This document shows positions 45,088 through 54,463 of a stretch of DNA of 64,000 nucleotides, one piece after another. Source of the stretch: Mesonia sp. K7. GTDB lineage: Bacteria > Bacteroidota > Bacteroidia > Flavobacteriales > Flavobacteriaceae. Position 1 is the stretch's first letter; each line of letters starts with the position of its first letter. A program made the translations under genes and the position numbers. The stretch covers positions 1-64,000 of the forward strand of contig NZ_QKQV01000001.1 of assembly GCF_003233725.1 (NCBI RefSeq), given 5' to 3'. Under the pieces are notes generated by a model. That model worked only from the letters and a program-made list of their open reading frames with translations, was not told where the DNA came from and made no database searches.

Positions 45088-46020
45088 ATGAAAAGAACAC
45101 TAAAAGATTACCTTGTTATTTCCCTGAAAGGTGTAGCAATGGGTGCAGCAGATACCGTTCCTGGTGTCTCTGGTGGTACCATTGCGTTTATTTCCGGTAT
45201 TTACGAAGAACTTATTTACACGATAAGCAATATCGATTTAAGCCTCCTTAGAGTATGGAAAAAAGAAGGTTTCAATGCTTTTTGGAAAAAACTCAACGGA
45301 AACTTCATCATTGCTTTATTAGGAGGTATTCTTTTTAGCATTTTTACTTTCATGCGACTGGCAAATTACCTATTAGAAAATCACCCCGTCCTTATTTGGT
45401 CGTTCTTTTTTGGTTTGGTTTTGTCAAGTATTTGGTTTGTCGCCAAACAAATCGAAAAATGGAATGTCTATCTGGTGATCCAAATGATTTTAGGTTCGGT
45501 CGTGGCTTTTTACATTACCCTTTTACCTCCTTTGGTTTCTAACGACAATAGTTGGTTTTTGTTTCTTGCTGGCTCTATTGCAATTTGTGCGATGATTTTA
45601 CCCGGAATTAGCGGAGCTTTTATCTTGGTATTGTTAGGTGCTTATAAAAACATTACTGAAGCTGTACACAATTTCGATTTTAAAAAAATAGCTGTTGTTG
45701 GTCTTGGTGCAATTACAGGCTTACTCATATTTTCTAGAATTCTCAAATGGCTTTTTAAAAACTACAAAAACTCAACTTTGGCTATTCTTACTGGTTTTAT
45801 TGCTGGTTCACTCAACAAAATATGGCCATGGAAACACACCTTAGAAACAGTAACAATTGGTGACAAAGAATTTGTAATGAAAGAAGAATCGGTTTTACCT
45901 TGGAACTTTGATGGAGAACCACAACTTTTATTTTCTATACTTTTGATGTTGGTCGGATTTATTTTAATTGTAATTTTAGAGAAAATAGCAGAAGAAAAAC
46001 CAGAACATGCACCACAATAG
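45088..46020 (+). CDS. DUF368 polytopic membrane protein, copy 1 (undecaprenyl-phosphate translocase family)
   Basis: This 310-residue protein carries the DUF368 signature GVAMGAADTVPGVSGGTIAF near the N-terminus and the related internal block MILPGISGAFILVLLGAY. The two halves are an inverted-repeat-like duplication with about eight membrane helices in total. DUF368 (PopT-type) proteins were reported to recycle undecaprenyl phosphate across the cytoplasmic membrane for peptidoglycan and polysaccharide synthesis. The gene overlaps copy 2 by 14 bp, so they are translationally linked. Confidence 0.93.
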   Translation: MKRTLKDYLVISLKGVAMGAADTVPGVSGGTIAFISGIYEELIYTISNIDLSLLRVWKKEGFNAFWKKLNGNFIIALLGGILFSIFTFMRLANYLLENHPVLIWSFFFGLVLSSIWFVAKQIEKWNVYLVIQMILGSVVAFYITLLPPLVSNDNSWFLFLAGSIAICAMILPGISGAFILVLLGAYKNITEAVHNFDFKKIAVVGLGAITGLLIFSRILKWLFKNYKNSTLAILTGFIAGSLNKIWPWKHTLETVTIGDKEFVMKEESVLPWNFDGEPQLLFSILLMLVGFILIVILEKIAEEKPEHAPQ

Positions 46021-47038
46021 ATCGCCAAAAGACAAACTTTTCCTTTTTCTAAAAGGACTTGCCATGGGTGCTGCCAATAAAGTTCCCGGCGTTTCTGGTG
46101 GTCTCGTAGCTTTTGTTGCTGGTTTTTATGAGGAATTTATTTATTCACTACAAAAATTTAACCTTAAGGCTTTTAAACTCCTTATCAATAAGCGGTACGA
46201 AAGTTTTTACTACTACATCAACGGACGCTTTTTAACGCTCTTGGTATTAGGAATGGTCTTTAGCTATTTTAGCGTTTCTAAAGTATTGGACTTTTTTATC
46301 AAATACTACGAACTCTATGTTTGGGCCACTTTCTTTGGAATGATCATAGGATCTATTTATTACATATCTAAAGATTTTAAGCTCAATTCGGCAAAAACAC
46401 TTATTTTTATTGGTGTTGGTATGTTGGTTGGTGTTGGCATAAGTTTACTCGAACCTGCCGTAGAGAACGACAATCTCTGGTTTGTATTTATTTGTGGTAT
46501 TATTGGTGTTTCCGGAATGACTTTACCCGGTCTTTCAGGCTCATTTATTCTTATCCTTATCGGAAATTATGTCTTGTTGTTAGTCGATTCGGTCAATGCG
46601 CTTTTTGATACCATTACCGATATTTTCACCTTAGATTTTTCGTTTACCGAAAACCCAGAACGCATGCGACTGTTGCAAGTACTTACATCATTTACACTTG
46701 GTTCTGTAGTTGGTTTGGTCACACTTTCACATTTATTGGGTTATGTGATTAAACATTACAAGAACATTACCTACGCTATTATTTTAGGTTTTATTACTGG
46801 TTCTTTAGGAGTGGTTTGGCCCTGGAAAGAAAAGATTTTTAAAACCAACGCCCAAGGTAAACTTCTGTTCGACGGTAACGGAAACAAAGTTCTAGACAAT
46901 TACGACCGTTATTTACCCGATATGAGCAATCCAGAAACTTACTTCGCTATTGTCTTTATAATTATCGGGATCCTTATCGTTTTTGCGCTCGAACGCTACG
47001 GAAATGCCAATCGTAAACCTGTAAAAATAAAAGCATGA
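46007..47038 (+). CDS. DUF368 polytopic membrane protein, copy 2
   Basis: The second DUF368 member has 343 residues and the signatures LAMGAANKVPGVSGGLVAFV and GMTLPGLSGSFILILIG. It differs from copy 1 in that Asp is replaced by Asn in the first motif (AADTVPG becomes AANKVPG), and it has a longer C-terminal periplasmic loop (KTNAQGKLLFDGNGN). It begins inside the end of copy 1 and itself overlaps aroE by four bases (ATGA). The pair is probably a tandem duplication with divergence, perhaps forming a heterodimer or acting on different lipid carriers (inference). Confidence 0.92.
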   Translation: MHHNRSPKDKLFLFLKGLAMGAANKVPGVSGGLVAFVAGFYEEFIYSLQKFNLKAFKLLINKRYESFYYYINGRFLTLLVLGMVFSYFSVSKVLDFFIKYYELYVWATFFGMIIGSIYYISKDFKLNSAKTLIFIGVGMLVGVGISLLEPAVENDNLWFVFICGIIGVSGMTLPGLSGSFILILIGNYVLLLVDSVNALFDTITDIFTLDFSFTENPERMRLLQVLTSFTLGSVVGLVTLSHLLGYVIKHYKNITYAIILGFITGSLGVVWPWKEKIFKTNAQGKLLFDGNGNKVLDNYDRYLPDMSNPETYFAIVFIIIGILIVFALERYGNANRKPVKIKA

Positions 47039-47763
47039 AACTTTACGGATTAGTCGGTAAGAATATTGCTTATTCGTTTTCACGAAAATATTTTCAAGAA
47101 AAGTTTAAAAACGGAAACATCGATGCCGATTACCAAAACTTCGATATCGAAAACATCATCGATTTCAAAAAAATTTTGGTCGAAAACCCTAACTTAAATG
47201 GCTTAAACGTTACGATTCCTTATAAAGAAAAAGTAATTCCCTTTTTGGATGAAATAGACGAACAAGCACAACAAATTGGTGCAGTCAACACCATCAAATT
47301 CGACAACCAAAAACTTATGGGTTACAATACAGATGCTTATGGATTTATGAAAGCTTTGTTTCCGTTACTCGAAAAACAACACCAAAAAGCCTTGATTCTA
47401 GGAAAAGGTGGTGCTTCTAAAGCAATTACCCATGTCTTAGAATCTATGGATATTGATTTCACCTACGTAAGTAGGAATCCGCAAGGAGAAGATTTTTCCT
47501 ACACAGATGTAAACAAGGAAATTATTGAATCACACAAACTCATTATCAATTGTACACCTTTAGGAACTTACCCTAACGTCAACCAACATCCAGAAATTTC
47601 TTACGAATACCTTACTTCACAACATTTGCTTTTCGATCTGGTTTATAATCCTGCCATCACTACTTTTTTAGCCTTAGGCAAGCAAAAAAACTGCAAAATT
47701 GCCAACGGCCAAAAAATGTTGGAATACCAGGCCGAACGTGCTTGGGAAATCTGGAACTCCTAA
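47035..47763 (+). CDS. aroE: Shikimate dehydrogenase
   Basis: AroE reduces 3-dehydroshikimate to shikimate with NADPH. It has the substrate-binding block GLNVTIPYKEKVIPFLD, with the catalytic Lys, and GAVNTIKFDNQKLMGYNTDA with the paired Asp. The cofactor-binding GKGGASKAITHVL and the C-terminal ANGQKMLEYQAERAWEIW segment are also present. It has 242 residues, somewhat shorter than the 272 of E. coli, which is common in Bacteroidota. The start overlaps the stop of the second DUF368 gene, so it is translated from the same transcript. Confidence 0.94.
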   Translation: MKLYGLVGKNIAYSFSRKYFQEKFKNGNIDADYQNFDIENIIDFKKILVENPNLNGLNVTIPYKEKVIPFLDEIDEQAQQIGAVNTIKFDNQKLMGYNTDAYGFMKALFPLLEKQHQKALILGKGGASKAITHVLESMDIDFTYVSRNPQGEDFSYTDVNKEIIESHKLIINCTPLGTYPNVNQHPEISYEYLTSQHLLFDLVYNPAITTFLALGKQKNCKIANGQKMLEYQAERAWEIWNS

Positions 47764-47857
47764 AAATCTGCTTTCTATCCTATTTTATTTGTAGATACAA
47801 GGCATTGTTATTATATTTCAGACTTCAAAAGTTATACGAACCTAAACATTGAAACAA

Positions 47858-49816
47858 ATGTCTGAAAACGAAAATATCAAGCATCAAGATGATGAAGCTA
47901 ACAAATCTGCCAACTTCACTGAAAATCCGACAGAAGAAAACCAAGAGGAAGCAATAGAAAATCAAGCAGAAGCGGAAGTTCAAGAAGAGGATGATTTACC
48001 TCAAGAAGAAGTAGAAAATACCGCTGAAAATCATCACAAAGCGATGCACGATGCGATTGCCGAAGAGAGCGAAGATGAAGAGGTGAGCAAACGTCACGAT
48101 ATCGAATTGAAAGACTATCACTCGATGAGCCAAGCAGAATTGATACGAGAAATTAGAGACTTGGTAAAAAACGAAAAGGTTCAGGCCATACGCGAACACG
48201 TACAAGAAATCAGACACGAGTTCAATTCTAAATTCGACGAAGAATACGAGCAAAAAAAAGAGGAGTTTATAGAAGAAGGTGGCAACGAAATTGATTTTCA
48301 TTATGCAACCAAGCTTAAAAATGAGTTCGACTCGTTGTATTTCGATTATAAAGAAAAACGCAATAATCACTTCAAAGACCTTAAGAAAAACCTTAACGAA
48401 AACCTTAAAAATCGTTTAGCAATTATCGAGGAGCTAAAAGGTATGATTGGCGCTGGAGCCGATATGCAATCTAATTTTAATGATTTTAAGGAATTACAAG
48501 AACGTTGGAAAAAAGCGGGACCAATTCCTCGAGACAATTACAATACCGTTTGGAATGATTACCATCATCATGTAGAGCGTTTTTATGACTTTTTGCACCT
48601 CGATCGTGAGTTTAGAGACCTCGATTTTAAACACAACCTCGAACAAAAACTCAAGATGATTGCCCGTGCCGAAGAGCTAGCACAAGAAACCAATATCAAT
48701 CGTGCTTTTCGTGAGTTACAGATGTTACACAAAATGTGGAAAGAAGATGTTGGGCCGGTAGCAAGAGAATACCGTGAGGAAATTTGGGATAAGTTTAGCG
48801 AAGCGACCAAAAAAATTCACGAAAACCGTCAGGCGTACTTCGAAGAACTCGATAAAGGAAGAGAAAAAAACCTGGAGCGTAAAAATGAAATTATCAGTAA
48901 GATAAACGACATCGCTCAAGGCGAAATCACATCGCATCATAATGTACAAGAGAACATCAAAAAAGTAGAAGCTTTACGAGAAGATTTTTTCAAAGCGGGA
49001 AAAGTTCCGCGCGAGGCAAACGAACCTACTTGGAAAAGCTTTAAAGAATCGGTAAGAAAATTTAACCGTAAGAAAAATGCTTTCTACAAGGACCTAAAAA
49101 AAGAGCAATACCAGAATTTAGAGAAAAAAATGGAGCTGGTAAAAATTGCTGAAGACAACAAAGACAGTGAAGATTTTAAGGCGACCACTCCGTTGATGAA
49201 AAAAATACAAGCCGACTGGAAAAAAATTGGCCACGTGCCCAGGAAGGACAGTGACAAAATTTGGAAGCGTTTTAAAGGAGCTTGTAATGCTTATTTTGAA
49301 AGACTTCACGCTATACAAGACGAAGAGAACAAAGAAGAGATGGAAGCTTTTGAGAAGAAAAAGCAGTTGCTCGACAGCTTAAAGGAGTTGGAAATGAACG
49401 AAAACCCACAAGAAAATCTCGATTTGGTAAAAGCAAAAATTGCAGAGTGGAAACAAATTGGTCGTGTGCCTTACAAAATGCGCTATATCGAAGGGAAATT
49501 CAATAAAGCTTTAGATAAGTTTTTCAGTGATTTAGACATTAGTAAAAAAGAGGCAGAAATGCTGAAATACGAGAATAAATTACAAGCTTTAGACGAAGCC
49601 AACGATGATCGAAAAATAGAAAAAGAAGCTTTTTTTGTATCTAAAAAGATAGACGAAACCAAAGCGGAAATTCGCCAGTTAGAAAACAACTTACAGTTTT
49701 TTTCTAATGTAGATGAAAGCAATCCGTTGGTCAAAGAAGTGCTCAAAAATATCGAGCGTCATAAAACCCAACTCGAAACCTGGAAAGCAAAACTGCGAAA
49801 ATTGCGACAACTATAA
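47858..49816 (+). CDS. DUF349 coiled-coil protein
   Basis: This 652-residue protein begins with a very acidic, low-complexity leader (residues 1-80, rich in Glu and Asn). Tandem DUF349 helical repeats follow, each about 70 residues. The recurrent core is W-K-x-(A/I)-G-x-(V/I)-P-R, seen as RWKKAGPIPRDNYN, MWKEDVGPVAREYR, FFKAGKVPREANEP, DWKKIGHVPRKDSD and EWKQIGRVPYKMRY. The protein is predicted to be a long helical cytoplasmic rod; DUF349 has no settled function to my knowledge. A TTG three codons upstream (47849) is a weaker start than the ATG used here. Confidence 0.9.
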   Translation: MSENENIKHQDDEANKSANFTENPTEENQEEAIENQAEAEVQEEDDLPQEEVENTAENHHKAMHDAIAEESEDEEVSKRHDIELKDYHSMSQAELIREIRDLVKNEKVQAIREHVQEIRHEFNSKFDEEYEQKKEEFIEEGGNEIDFHYATKLKNEFDSLYFDYKEKRNNHFKDLKKNLNENLKNRLAIIEELKGMIGAGADMQSNFNDFKELQERWKKAGPIPRDNYNTVWNDYHHHVERFYDFLHLDREFRDLDFKHNLEQKLKMIARAEELAQETNINRAFRELQMLHKMWKEDVGPVAREYREEIWDKFSEATKKIHENRQAYFEELDKGREKNLERKNEIISKINDIAQGEITSHHNVQENIKKVEALREDFFKAGKVPREANEPTWKSFKESVRKFNRKKNAFYKDLKKEQYQNLEKKMELVKIAEDNKDSEDFKATTPLMKKIQADWKKIGHVPRKDSDKIWKRFKGACNAYFERLHAIQDEENKEEMEAFEKKKQLLDSLKELEMNENPQENLDLVKAKIAEWKQIGRVPYKMRYIEGKFNKALDKFFSDLDISKKEAEMLKYENKLQALDEANDDRKIEKEAFFVSKKIDETKAEIRQLENNLQFFSNVDESNPLVKEVLKNIERHKTQLETWKAKLRKLRQL

Positions 49817-49840
49817 TAAAAAAGATAGATAAGAAAATAA

Positions 49841-50335
49841 TCAGTTTTTTACCTTAAAATATTCTCTTCCGTCAACTAATTCTAGAACAGTATCGTTTAA
49901 AACTTCTATTGGAATAAATCTAGTATATTTTTTATTATAATATTCAAAACCGAAATGATCTTCTTTTTTTGATATTTTAACTGAATCAGACGTAGCAAGA
50001 AAAAGACTATCTATTGAATTAGGGAAAATAGAATCCTCCCTATTTATAACAAATGGTTCTGTAATTGAGATTTGATTAATTAACTTGTATTTTTCGTTTT
50101 CAATATTATAAACACATTCTATTTGAGTCACTCCAAAAGAAATGCCTTGTACGAAGTGTTTTTGTTTTAATTTATCTTTTATGTCCCAATGACCACATAA
50201 ATTATTTAAAATATTTATTATGGAATCATTTTCTTTTTCTGAATAAACAACATTAGATTCATTTTTGTTGAATTTTTTATTTATACATCCAAACAAAAGA
50301 AAAAAAATACTAAATAAAGTAAGTGCTTTGTTCAT
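49841..50335 (-). CDS. Small lipoprotein of unknown function
   Basis: This 164-residue protein has a lipobox in IFFLLFGC and a charged, beta-rich body with few recognisable features. It has EYYNKKYTRFIPIEVLNDTV and a LELVDGREYF end. It is AT-rich in codon use relative to its neighbours and has no recognised relatives, so it may be a lineage-specific gene. It stands alone between the DUF349 gene (24 bp away, converging) and the polysaccharide operon. No promoter or terminator of its own is clear. Confidence 0.7.
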   Translation of the reverse strand: MNKALTLFSIFFLLFGCINKKFNKNESNVVYSEKENDSIINILNNLCGHWDIKDKLKQKHFVQGISFGVTQIECVYNIENEKYKLINQISITEPFVINREDSIFPNSIDSLFLATSDSVKISKKEDHFGFEYYNKKYTRFIPIEVLNDTVLELVDGREYFKVKN

Positions 50336-50535
50336 GGTTTAAATAATAAAAAACTTAAAAAGAATAACACACAGATTTCATATTATCTATACTAGATTAA
50401 TCATCACTTAAATAATCATTTTATTTTATTCATCTTTTTTGCCAACAACAAGGTGCTGAGTTCTTCTACTTTATGAAGTGGTTAGTAGGTAGGTAGGAAA
50501 ATATAGCTCGACCATTTTTTATAGCCTAAAAATAG

Positions 50536-50560
50536 AAAACGAGGCTATTTGCCTCGTTTT
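50536..50560 (-). terminator. Terminator of the polysaccharide operon (after yaiO-like gene)
   Basis: AAAACGAGGC pairs with GCCTCGTTTT around TATTT, downstream of the minus-strand operon. The 17-mer at 50562-50578 separates it from the stop codon. Confidence 0.85.
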
Positions 50561-50561
50561 T

Positions 50562-50578
50562 CATTCCGCGAAAGCGAA
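50562..50578. repeat. GC-rich 17-mer, copy 2
   Basis: CATTCCGCGAAAGCGAA is identical to 24329-24345. It abuts the stop codon of the YaiO gene and precedes the terminator, in a similar place to copy 1. Confidence 0.7.
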
Positions 50579-51829
50579 CTAAAATTTATACTGCAAGGTC
50601 GTAAATAACTCCAATTCATTTTGAGTTTCGCCTTCTATGTATTCTTGATTGTTATACACACCTTGAATGCCTATGACATAATGTTCGCCAAGAAGTCTAA
50701 AATAACCTAAACCTGCTCTATAAGAGCTCGCCGAAAGCCTTTGATTGATGAGACCTTGTATAGATCTTTCGTCAGGTGAGCTACCGTAACCTAAAATTAT
50801 TGTCGCATAATCGTATCGGGTGTTCATATAACATCTTGTGGTGAGTGTGATGGCCGGATAAACTTTACTGTCGTAATTGAGGAAATAACCTCGAAGGTTA
50901 ACCCAATAGGAACCTATATATTTTCCTAAACCTGCAACACCTGCTACAAACGAATCGTCAGGAGTTTTTATTTTTCGGTAGCGAATTCCCAATTCGGTTT
51001 CCCACCCTTTATTAAAATTATGGTAATAAGAGTATCCCAATTGCCATTCTGGAAAAACAATGTCTGGACTATAACTTACTTGGCCGTAAGAATAATTCTT
51101 TTTTTCTTTCCCCATAAACACATAAGACTCCAGTTCGTACTGAAAACCATCTATAATGGATGCTCCGTCAAAAAACCTATTGGCATAACTCACACGCCCA
51201 ATTAAAGAACCCCAAGAACGTTCTCTAATGTATTGTATGCTTGGTAAGTGCCAAGGACCAACATTTTCTCTATCGATGAGCGTTAGACTGTAATTAAGTC
51301 CGATTCTATCGGTTTTAAACTTGCTTTCAATCCAAATAAGTTCTTGTGTAAGGTCTTGGTCTTGCGGGTTTCTTTGTGAAAGTTCTTTTCCGTATTCGTA
51401 GGCTTGTTCATAATTGCTTTCAATTTGATAAAGTGCATATTTCTTATACTGAAAGTCTTTTTCTTCTGGATGAGTTTCGATTGCTTTATCTAAAACCAAA
51501 TGTGCTTCTTCATAATTTTCTTCTGCAATTTCTAGGTTAGCTAGATACGTAAATGAAGCTTGATATGCCGTATTTCTATCGATGACATATTTATAATAAT
51601 ATCGAGCGCTATCGGTTTGTTTTAGACTTTGGTGAGTTCTTCCCAACAACTGATAAAAATCTAAATAATCGGGAGCTACTTTTATAGCCGTATGTGATTG
51701 TTTAATAACAAGCTCATATTTTTCTTCTTTGTAGTCTTCTAAAGATTTGATAAGTAAACTATCTGTGTTTATTTGACTAAAAACGATATTTCCAACTAAA
51801 AATAATATGGCAAAAATTGCTTTTTTCAT
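50579..51829 (-). CDS. YaiO-family outer-membrane protein with N-terminal TPRs
   Basis: Residues 1-18 are a signal peptide (MKKAIFAILFLVGNIVFS). Residues 25-165 contain TPR-like units such as ELVIKQSHTAIKVAPDYLDF and YEEAHLVLDKAIETHPEEKD. From about 175 the protein is a beta-barrel of aromatic strands ending LFTTLQYKF. This TPR-plus-barrel layout matches the YaiO family. PgaA, the poly-GlcNAc exporter, has a similar TPR-then-barrel order (analogy only). It is the last of four minus-strand genes, 78 bp after the glycosyltransferase. It probably exports or binds the glycan made by that enzyme. Confidence 0.88.
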   Translation of the reverse strand: MKKAIFAILFLVGNIVFSQINTDSLLIKSLEDYKEEKYELVIKQSHTAIKVAPDYLDFYQLLGRTHQSLKQTDSARYYYKYVIDRNTAYQASFTYLANLEIAEENYEEAHLVLDKAIETHPEEKDFQYKKYALYQIESNYEQAYEYGKELSQRNPQDQDLTQELIWIESKFKTDRIGLNYSLTLIDRENVGPWHLPSIQYIRERSWGSLIGRVSYANRFFDGASIIDGFQYELESYVFMGKEKKNYSYGQVSYSPDIVFPEWQLGYSYYHNFNKGWETELGIRYRKIKTPDDSFVAGVAGLGKYIGSYWVNLRGYFLNYDSKVYPAITLTTRCYMNTRYDYATIILGYGSSPDERSIQGLINQRLSASSYRAGLGYFRLLGEHYVIGIQGVYNNQEYIEGETQNELELFTTLQYKF

Positions 51830-51907
51830 CTGTTTGAAATTTTATTGTTTACTGAAAATGAAGAAACTAAAAATTTCCGCACATTCAGAAATTCACATAA
51901 ATGAATA

Positions 51908-53356
51908 TTAATTGTTCTTTGTTTCTTTATTGTTAAAACCCTGTCTTTCCATATTTCCCCATTTGTGTTCTCCGCCTTTTAAAAATAAAAAATAACCTTT
52001 TAAATAGGAATATACATTTACGGGATGATAGAAAAATGGTTCGACAATGGCAATCATCATTAAAGTTAATATTTCTTTGGTATCGTCATAGGTTCTATAC
52101 AAAATTTCATCAATCACGATAGATAACATTGTAATACTAATATAGAACAAATAACACGCTATTGAAATCCATAATAGGAAAGAATAATCAACTCCTATAT
52201 CTAAAAAAGGAATCACAAAAAAGAAAACAATTACCCCCATGAGTTCTATAATTGGAGTGAGAAATTCGTATAAAAAATAATATGGGAAAATTAAAAAACC
52301 TGTTTTTCCGTACTTAGGATTGAAAAAGATATTTTTATGGGTGAATAAGGTTTGTATTAAACCTCTTCCCCAACGGGTTCTTTGTTTTACAAATGTTCTT
52401 CTATTTGATGGTCCTTCTGTCCAACAAAGTGTTTCAGGAATATACTTTATCTGAAACTTTTCTTTGCGCTGGTGCATTACTTTACGCATTCTGGTAACGA
52501 GTTCCATGTCTTCACCCATCGATTTATGCCAGTACCCACCTGCCTTTACCGCTATTTCTTTATCAAACATACCTAAACCTCCAGAAACAAGTAAAAGACT
52601 GTTGAGTTGGCTCCAAGCCATTCTTCCGAAAAGAAATGAACGGGTATATTCCAACTCTTGAAACCTGGGGTACCAATTTTCTGGAAAATGCATTTTTATA
52701 AGATAACCTCTTTTAACTTCAGAAGAGTTAGACATTCTCAAGGTTCCGCCAGTGGCAATAGTTCTTTTATCGGTTTCTTCTATAAAAGGTTTGATGAGTT
52801 GGGTGATGGTGTCTTTTCTTAAAATGCAATCTACGTCGGTACAAATAAAATAAGGAAATTTTGAAGAGTTGATTCCAGCATTTGAAGCATCTGCTTTGCT
52901 TTTTCCGTTTACTTTATCAACTACCAATAGTTTTGTATAAACAGAATCTTTAGATTTATAATGAGCTCTAATACGTTGTGTTATAATTTTTTCTTGATAA
53001 AAAAAGTCTATCTTTTCTAGATTAAACTCTTTTATGAGTGCTTCAAGTGTACCATCTGTACTTCCGTCATTAATGATAATCACTTCGAAATTAGGATAAT
53101 TAAGCGAAAGCAAAGAATTTACGTTATCAATAATAGTTGTCTCCTCATTGAAAGCGGGTGCAATTACAGAGACACCCACAGTATATTTGGTGTTGGTCAA
53201 GACTTTTTCTGGTAAAAAATTTACGTTGTCTATAAATTTTTTTATGGCATAAACCGATAAAATTGCAAGAATAAAATAGAAAACGATGTAAGTTCCGTAG
53301 TAAACAGCTATAAAAATTTCAAAAATGCGATAAAACTGATATAAAAACTCATTCAT
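51908..53356 (-). CDS. Processive family 2 glycosyltransferase, membrane-bound
   Basis: The 482-residue enzyme has membrane helices at the N-terminus (about 12-37) and in the C-terminal third (about 345-430). The GT-A catalytic domain shows VSVIAPAFNEETTIIDNV, VIIINDGSTDGTLEAL, the DxD motif CTDVDCIL, GEDMELVTRM with the catalytic Asp, and the processivity motif KQRTRWGRG (QxxRW-like). This is the layout of hyaluronan/poly-GlcNAc/cellulose synthases. The polymer cannot be named. It overlaps the HEAT-repeat gene by four bases and so is co-translated with it. Confidence 0.93.
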   Translation of the reverse strand: MNEFLYQFYRIFEIFIAVYYGTYIVFYFILAILSVYAIKKFIDNVNFLPEKVLTNTKYTVGVSVIAPAFNEETTIIDNVNSLLSLNYPNFEVIIINDGSTDGTLEALIKEFNLEKIDFFYQEKIITQRIRAHYKSKDSVYTKLLVVDKVNGKSKADASNAGINSSKFPYFICTDVDCILRKDTITQLIKPFIEETDKRTIATGGTLRMSNSSEVKRGYLIKMHFPENWYPRFQELEYTRSFLFGRMAWSQLNSLLLVSGGLGMFDKEIAVKAGGYWHKSMGEDMELVTRMRKVMHQRKEKFQIKYIPETLCWTEGPSNRRTFVKQRTRWGRGLIQTLFTHKNIFFNPKYGKTGFLIFPYYFLYEFLTPIIELMGVIVFFFVIPFLDIGVDYSFLLWISIACYLFYISITMLSIVIDEILYRTYDDTKEILTLMMIAIVEPFFYHPVNVYSYLKGYFLFLKGGEHKWGNMERQGFNNKETKNN

Positions 53357-54459
53357 ATACTAAGTGCGTTGTGAGTTTGTATATGCTTACGCATCAAAAT
53401 TATTTCACTATCGAATACTTCTTGATTTAAGCTAAAATAGTTATCATCAATTTCTTCAATAGTTTTAATCATATAAAGCTTTAATTCTTTATTGAGTGTT
53501 TTATCTAGGGTTATGATTTCGGCAAATTGGTTTACTGTTTTCTCTGAGCCTATTATAGCTAACGCTCTACTTATTCCTTTTTTATTTCTATTACTGGTTT
53601 CTTTAGTAAATAATTCTAAAAGCGGTTCTTCTGCTTCAACCATATAAAGTTCGGCAACAGAATTGATAGCTTCTAATCTTACCATTTTATTTTCAGCATT
53701 AAATAAATTAATAATAAGTTTTGGAGATGCATTGTAGTTATGGTAAACCATAATCTTTAGCCCTATCCGCACAATAGAATCATTTTTAGATTTTAACCAT
53801 TCTTCAATATTCCGAGGTATTTTGGTCTTGTTGTGGTGTAAAACATCTATAATTTTATGTACATCTGCTTCTAAAACTTTAAAAGGGAAATTTACAAAAA
53901 AATCAATAGGCTTATTAGTTAAAGAAAGATAAGTGATATAAGCGTTAGAAATAATTTTTTGTTTTCTACGATTGGAGGAAAGCCTCATTTTTCCTGTTTT
54001 TAAGTAAGGTGTGACATATTTCAAGCCTTCATGATATTCTAATTCTTGAAAATGAAAAAAACCTAATCTTTTGTTATATACATTATAATAATTGATTAAT
54101 TTGATACTTCTTTTATGAAGTTCTAAGGCTTTATAAAGCTGCAATACTTCATTATCAACGTTAGTAAGGTCATTTTTTAGAATAATAAGCTCTTTTATAA
54201 AGGCATCTTTACACCAACTTCTTCTAAAAGGAATTGTTTTTATAAACGTTTTGGAATTAGCAATAATTTCTTCGATAGAATAACCCGAAGTAAAATTATC
54301 AATTAAAAAAGCTATAATTTTATTTTCTGCATTCTCAATTCTTTTTTTTCTAACATTATAAAAAAAACGTGCTAAAATGAGTAGGACAAAAAAACCAAAA
54401 AAGAAAAATAAAAGTATTGGCACCACATAAAATCTTGTAATTTCTTCTACGTGTTCCAT
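53353..54459 (-). CDS. Membrane-anchored HEAT-repeat protein
   Basis: Residues 10-31 form a membrane helix (YVVPILLFFFFGFFVLLILA). The rest is a cytoplasmic helical repeat protein; HEAT-like units include LEAINSVAELYMVEAEEPLL, KGISRALAIIGSEKTV and FAEIITLDKTLNKELKLYMI. The 368-residue protein lacks catalytic motifs. Position between response regulator and glycosyltransferase, with overlaps or gaps of 4 bp or less, suggests it couples the regulator to the synthase, like an adaptor (inference). Confidence 0.85.
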   Translation of the reverse strand: MEHVEEITRFYVVPILLFFFFGFFVLLILARFFYNVRKKRIENAENKIIAFLIDNFTSGYSIEEIIANSKTFIKTIPFRRSWCKDAFIKELIILKNDLTNVDNEVLQLYKALELHKRSIKLINYYNVYNKRLGFFHFQELEYHEGLKYVTPYLKTGKMRLSSNRRKQKIISNAYITYLSLTNKPIDFFVNFPFKVLEADVHKIIDVLHHNKTKIPRNIEEWLKSKNDSIVRIGLKIMVYHNYNASPKLIINLFNAENKMVRLEAINSVAELYMVEAEEPLLELFTKETSNRNKKGISRALAIIGSEKTVNQFAEIITLDKTLNKELKLYMIKTIEEIDDNYFSLNQEVFDSEIILMRKHIQTHNALSI

Positions 54460-54463
54460 AAAA

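Noticed and set aside
47996-48370. Minus-strand open frame of 124 codons, hydrophobic
   Set aside because: It is antisense to the Glu/Lys-rich DUF349 gene. Antisense of Glu and Lys codons gives Phe and Leu, so the hydrophobic pattern is an artefact.
50480-50500. Short GTAG tandem repeat near 50485
   Set aside because: Only three or four units are present in AT-rich intergenic DNA, too few to call a functional repeat.
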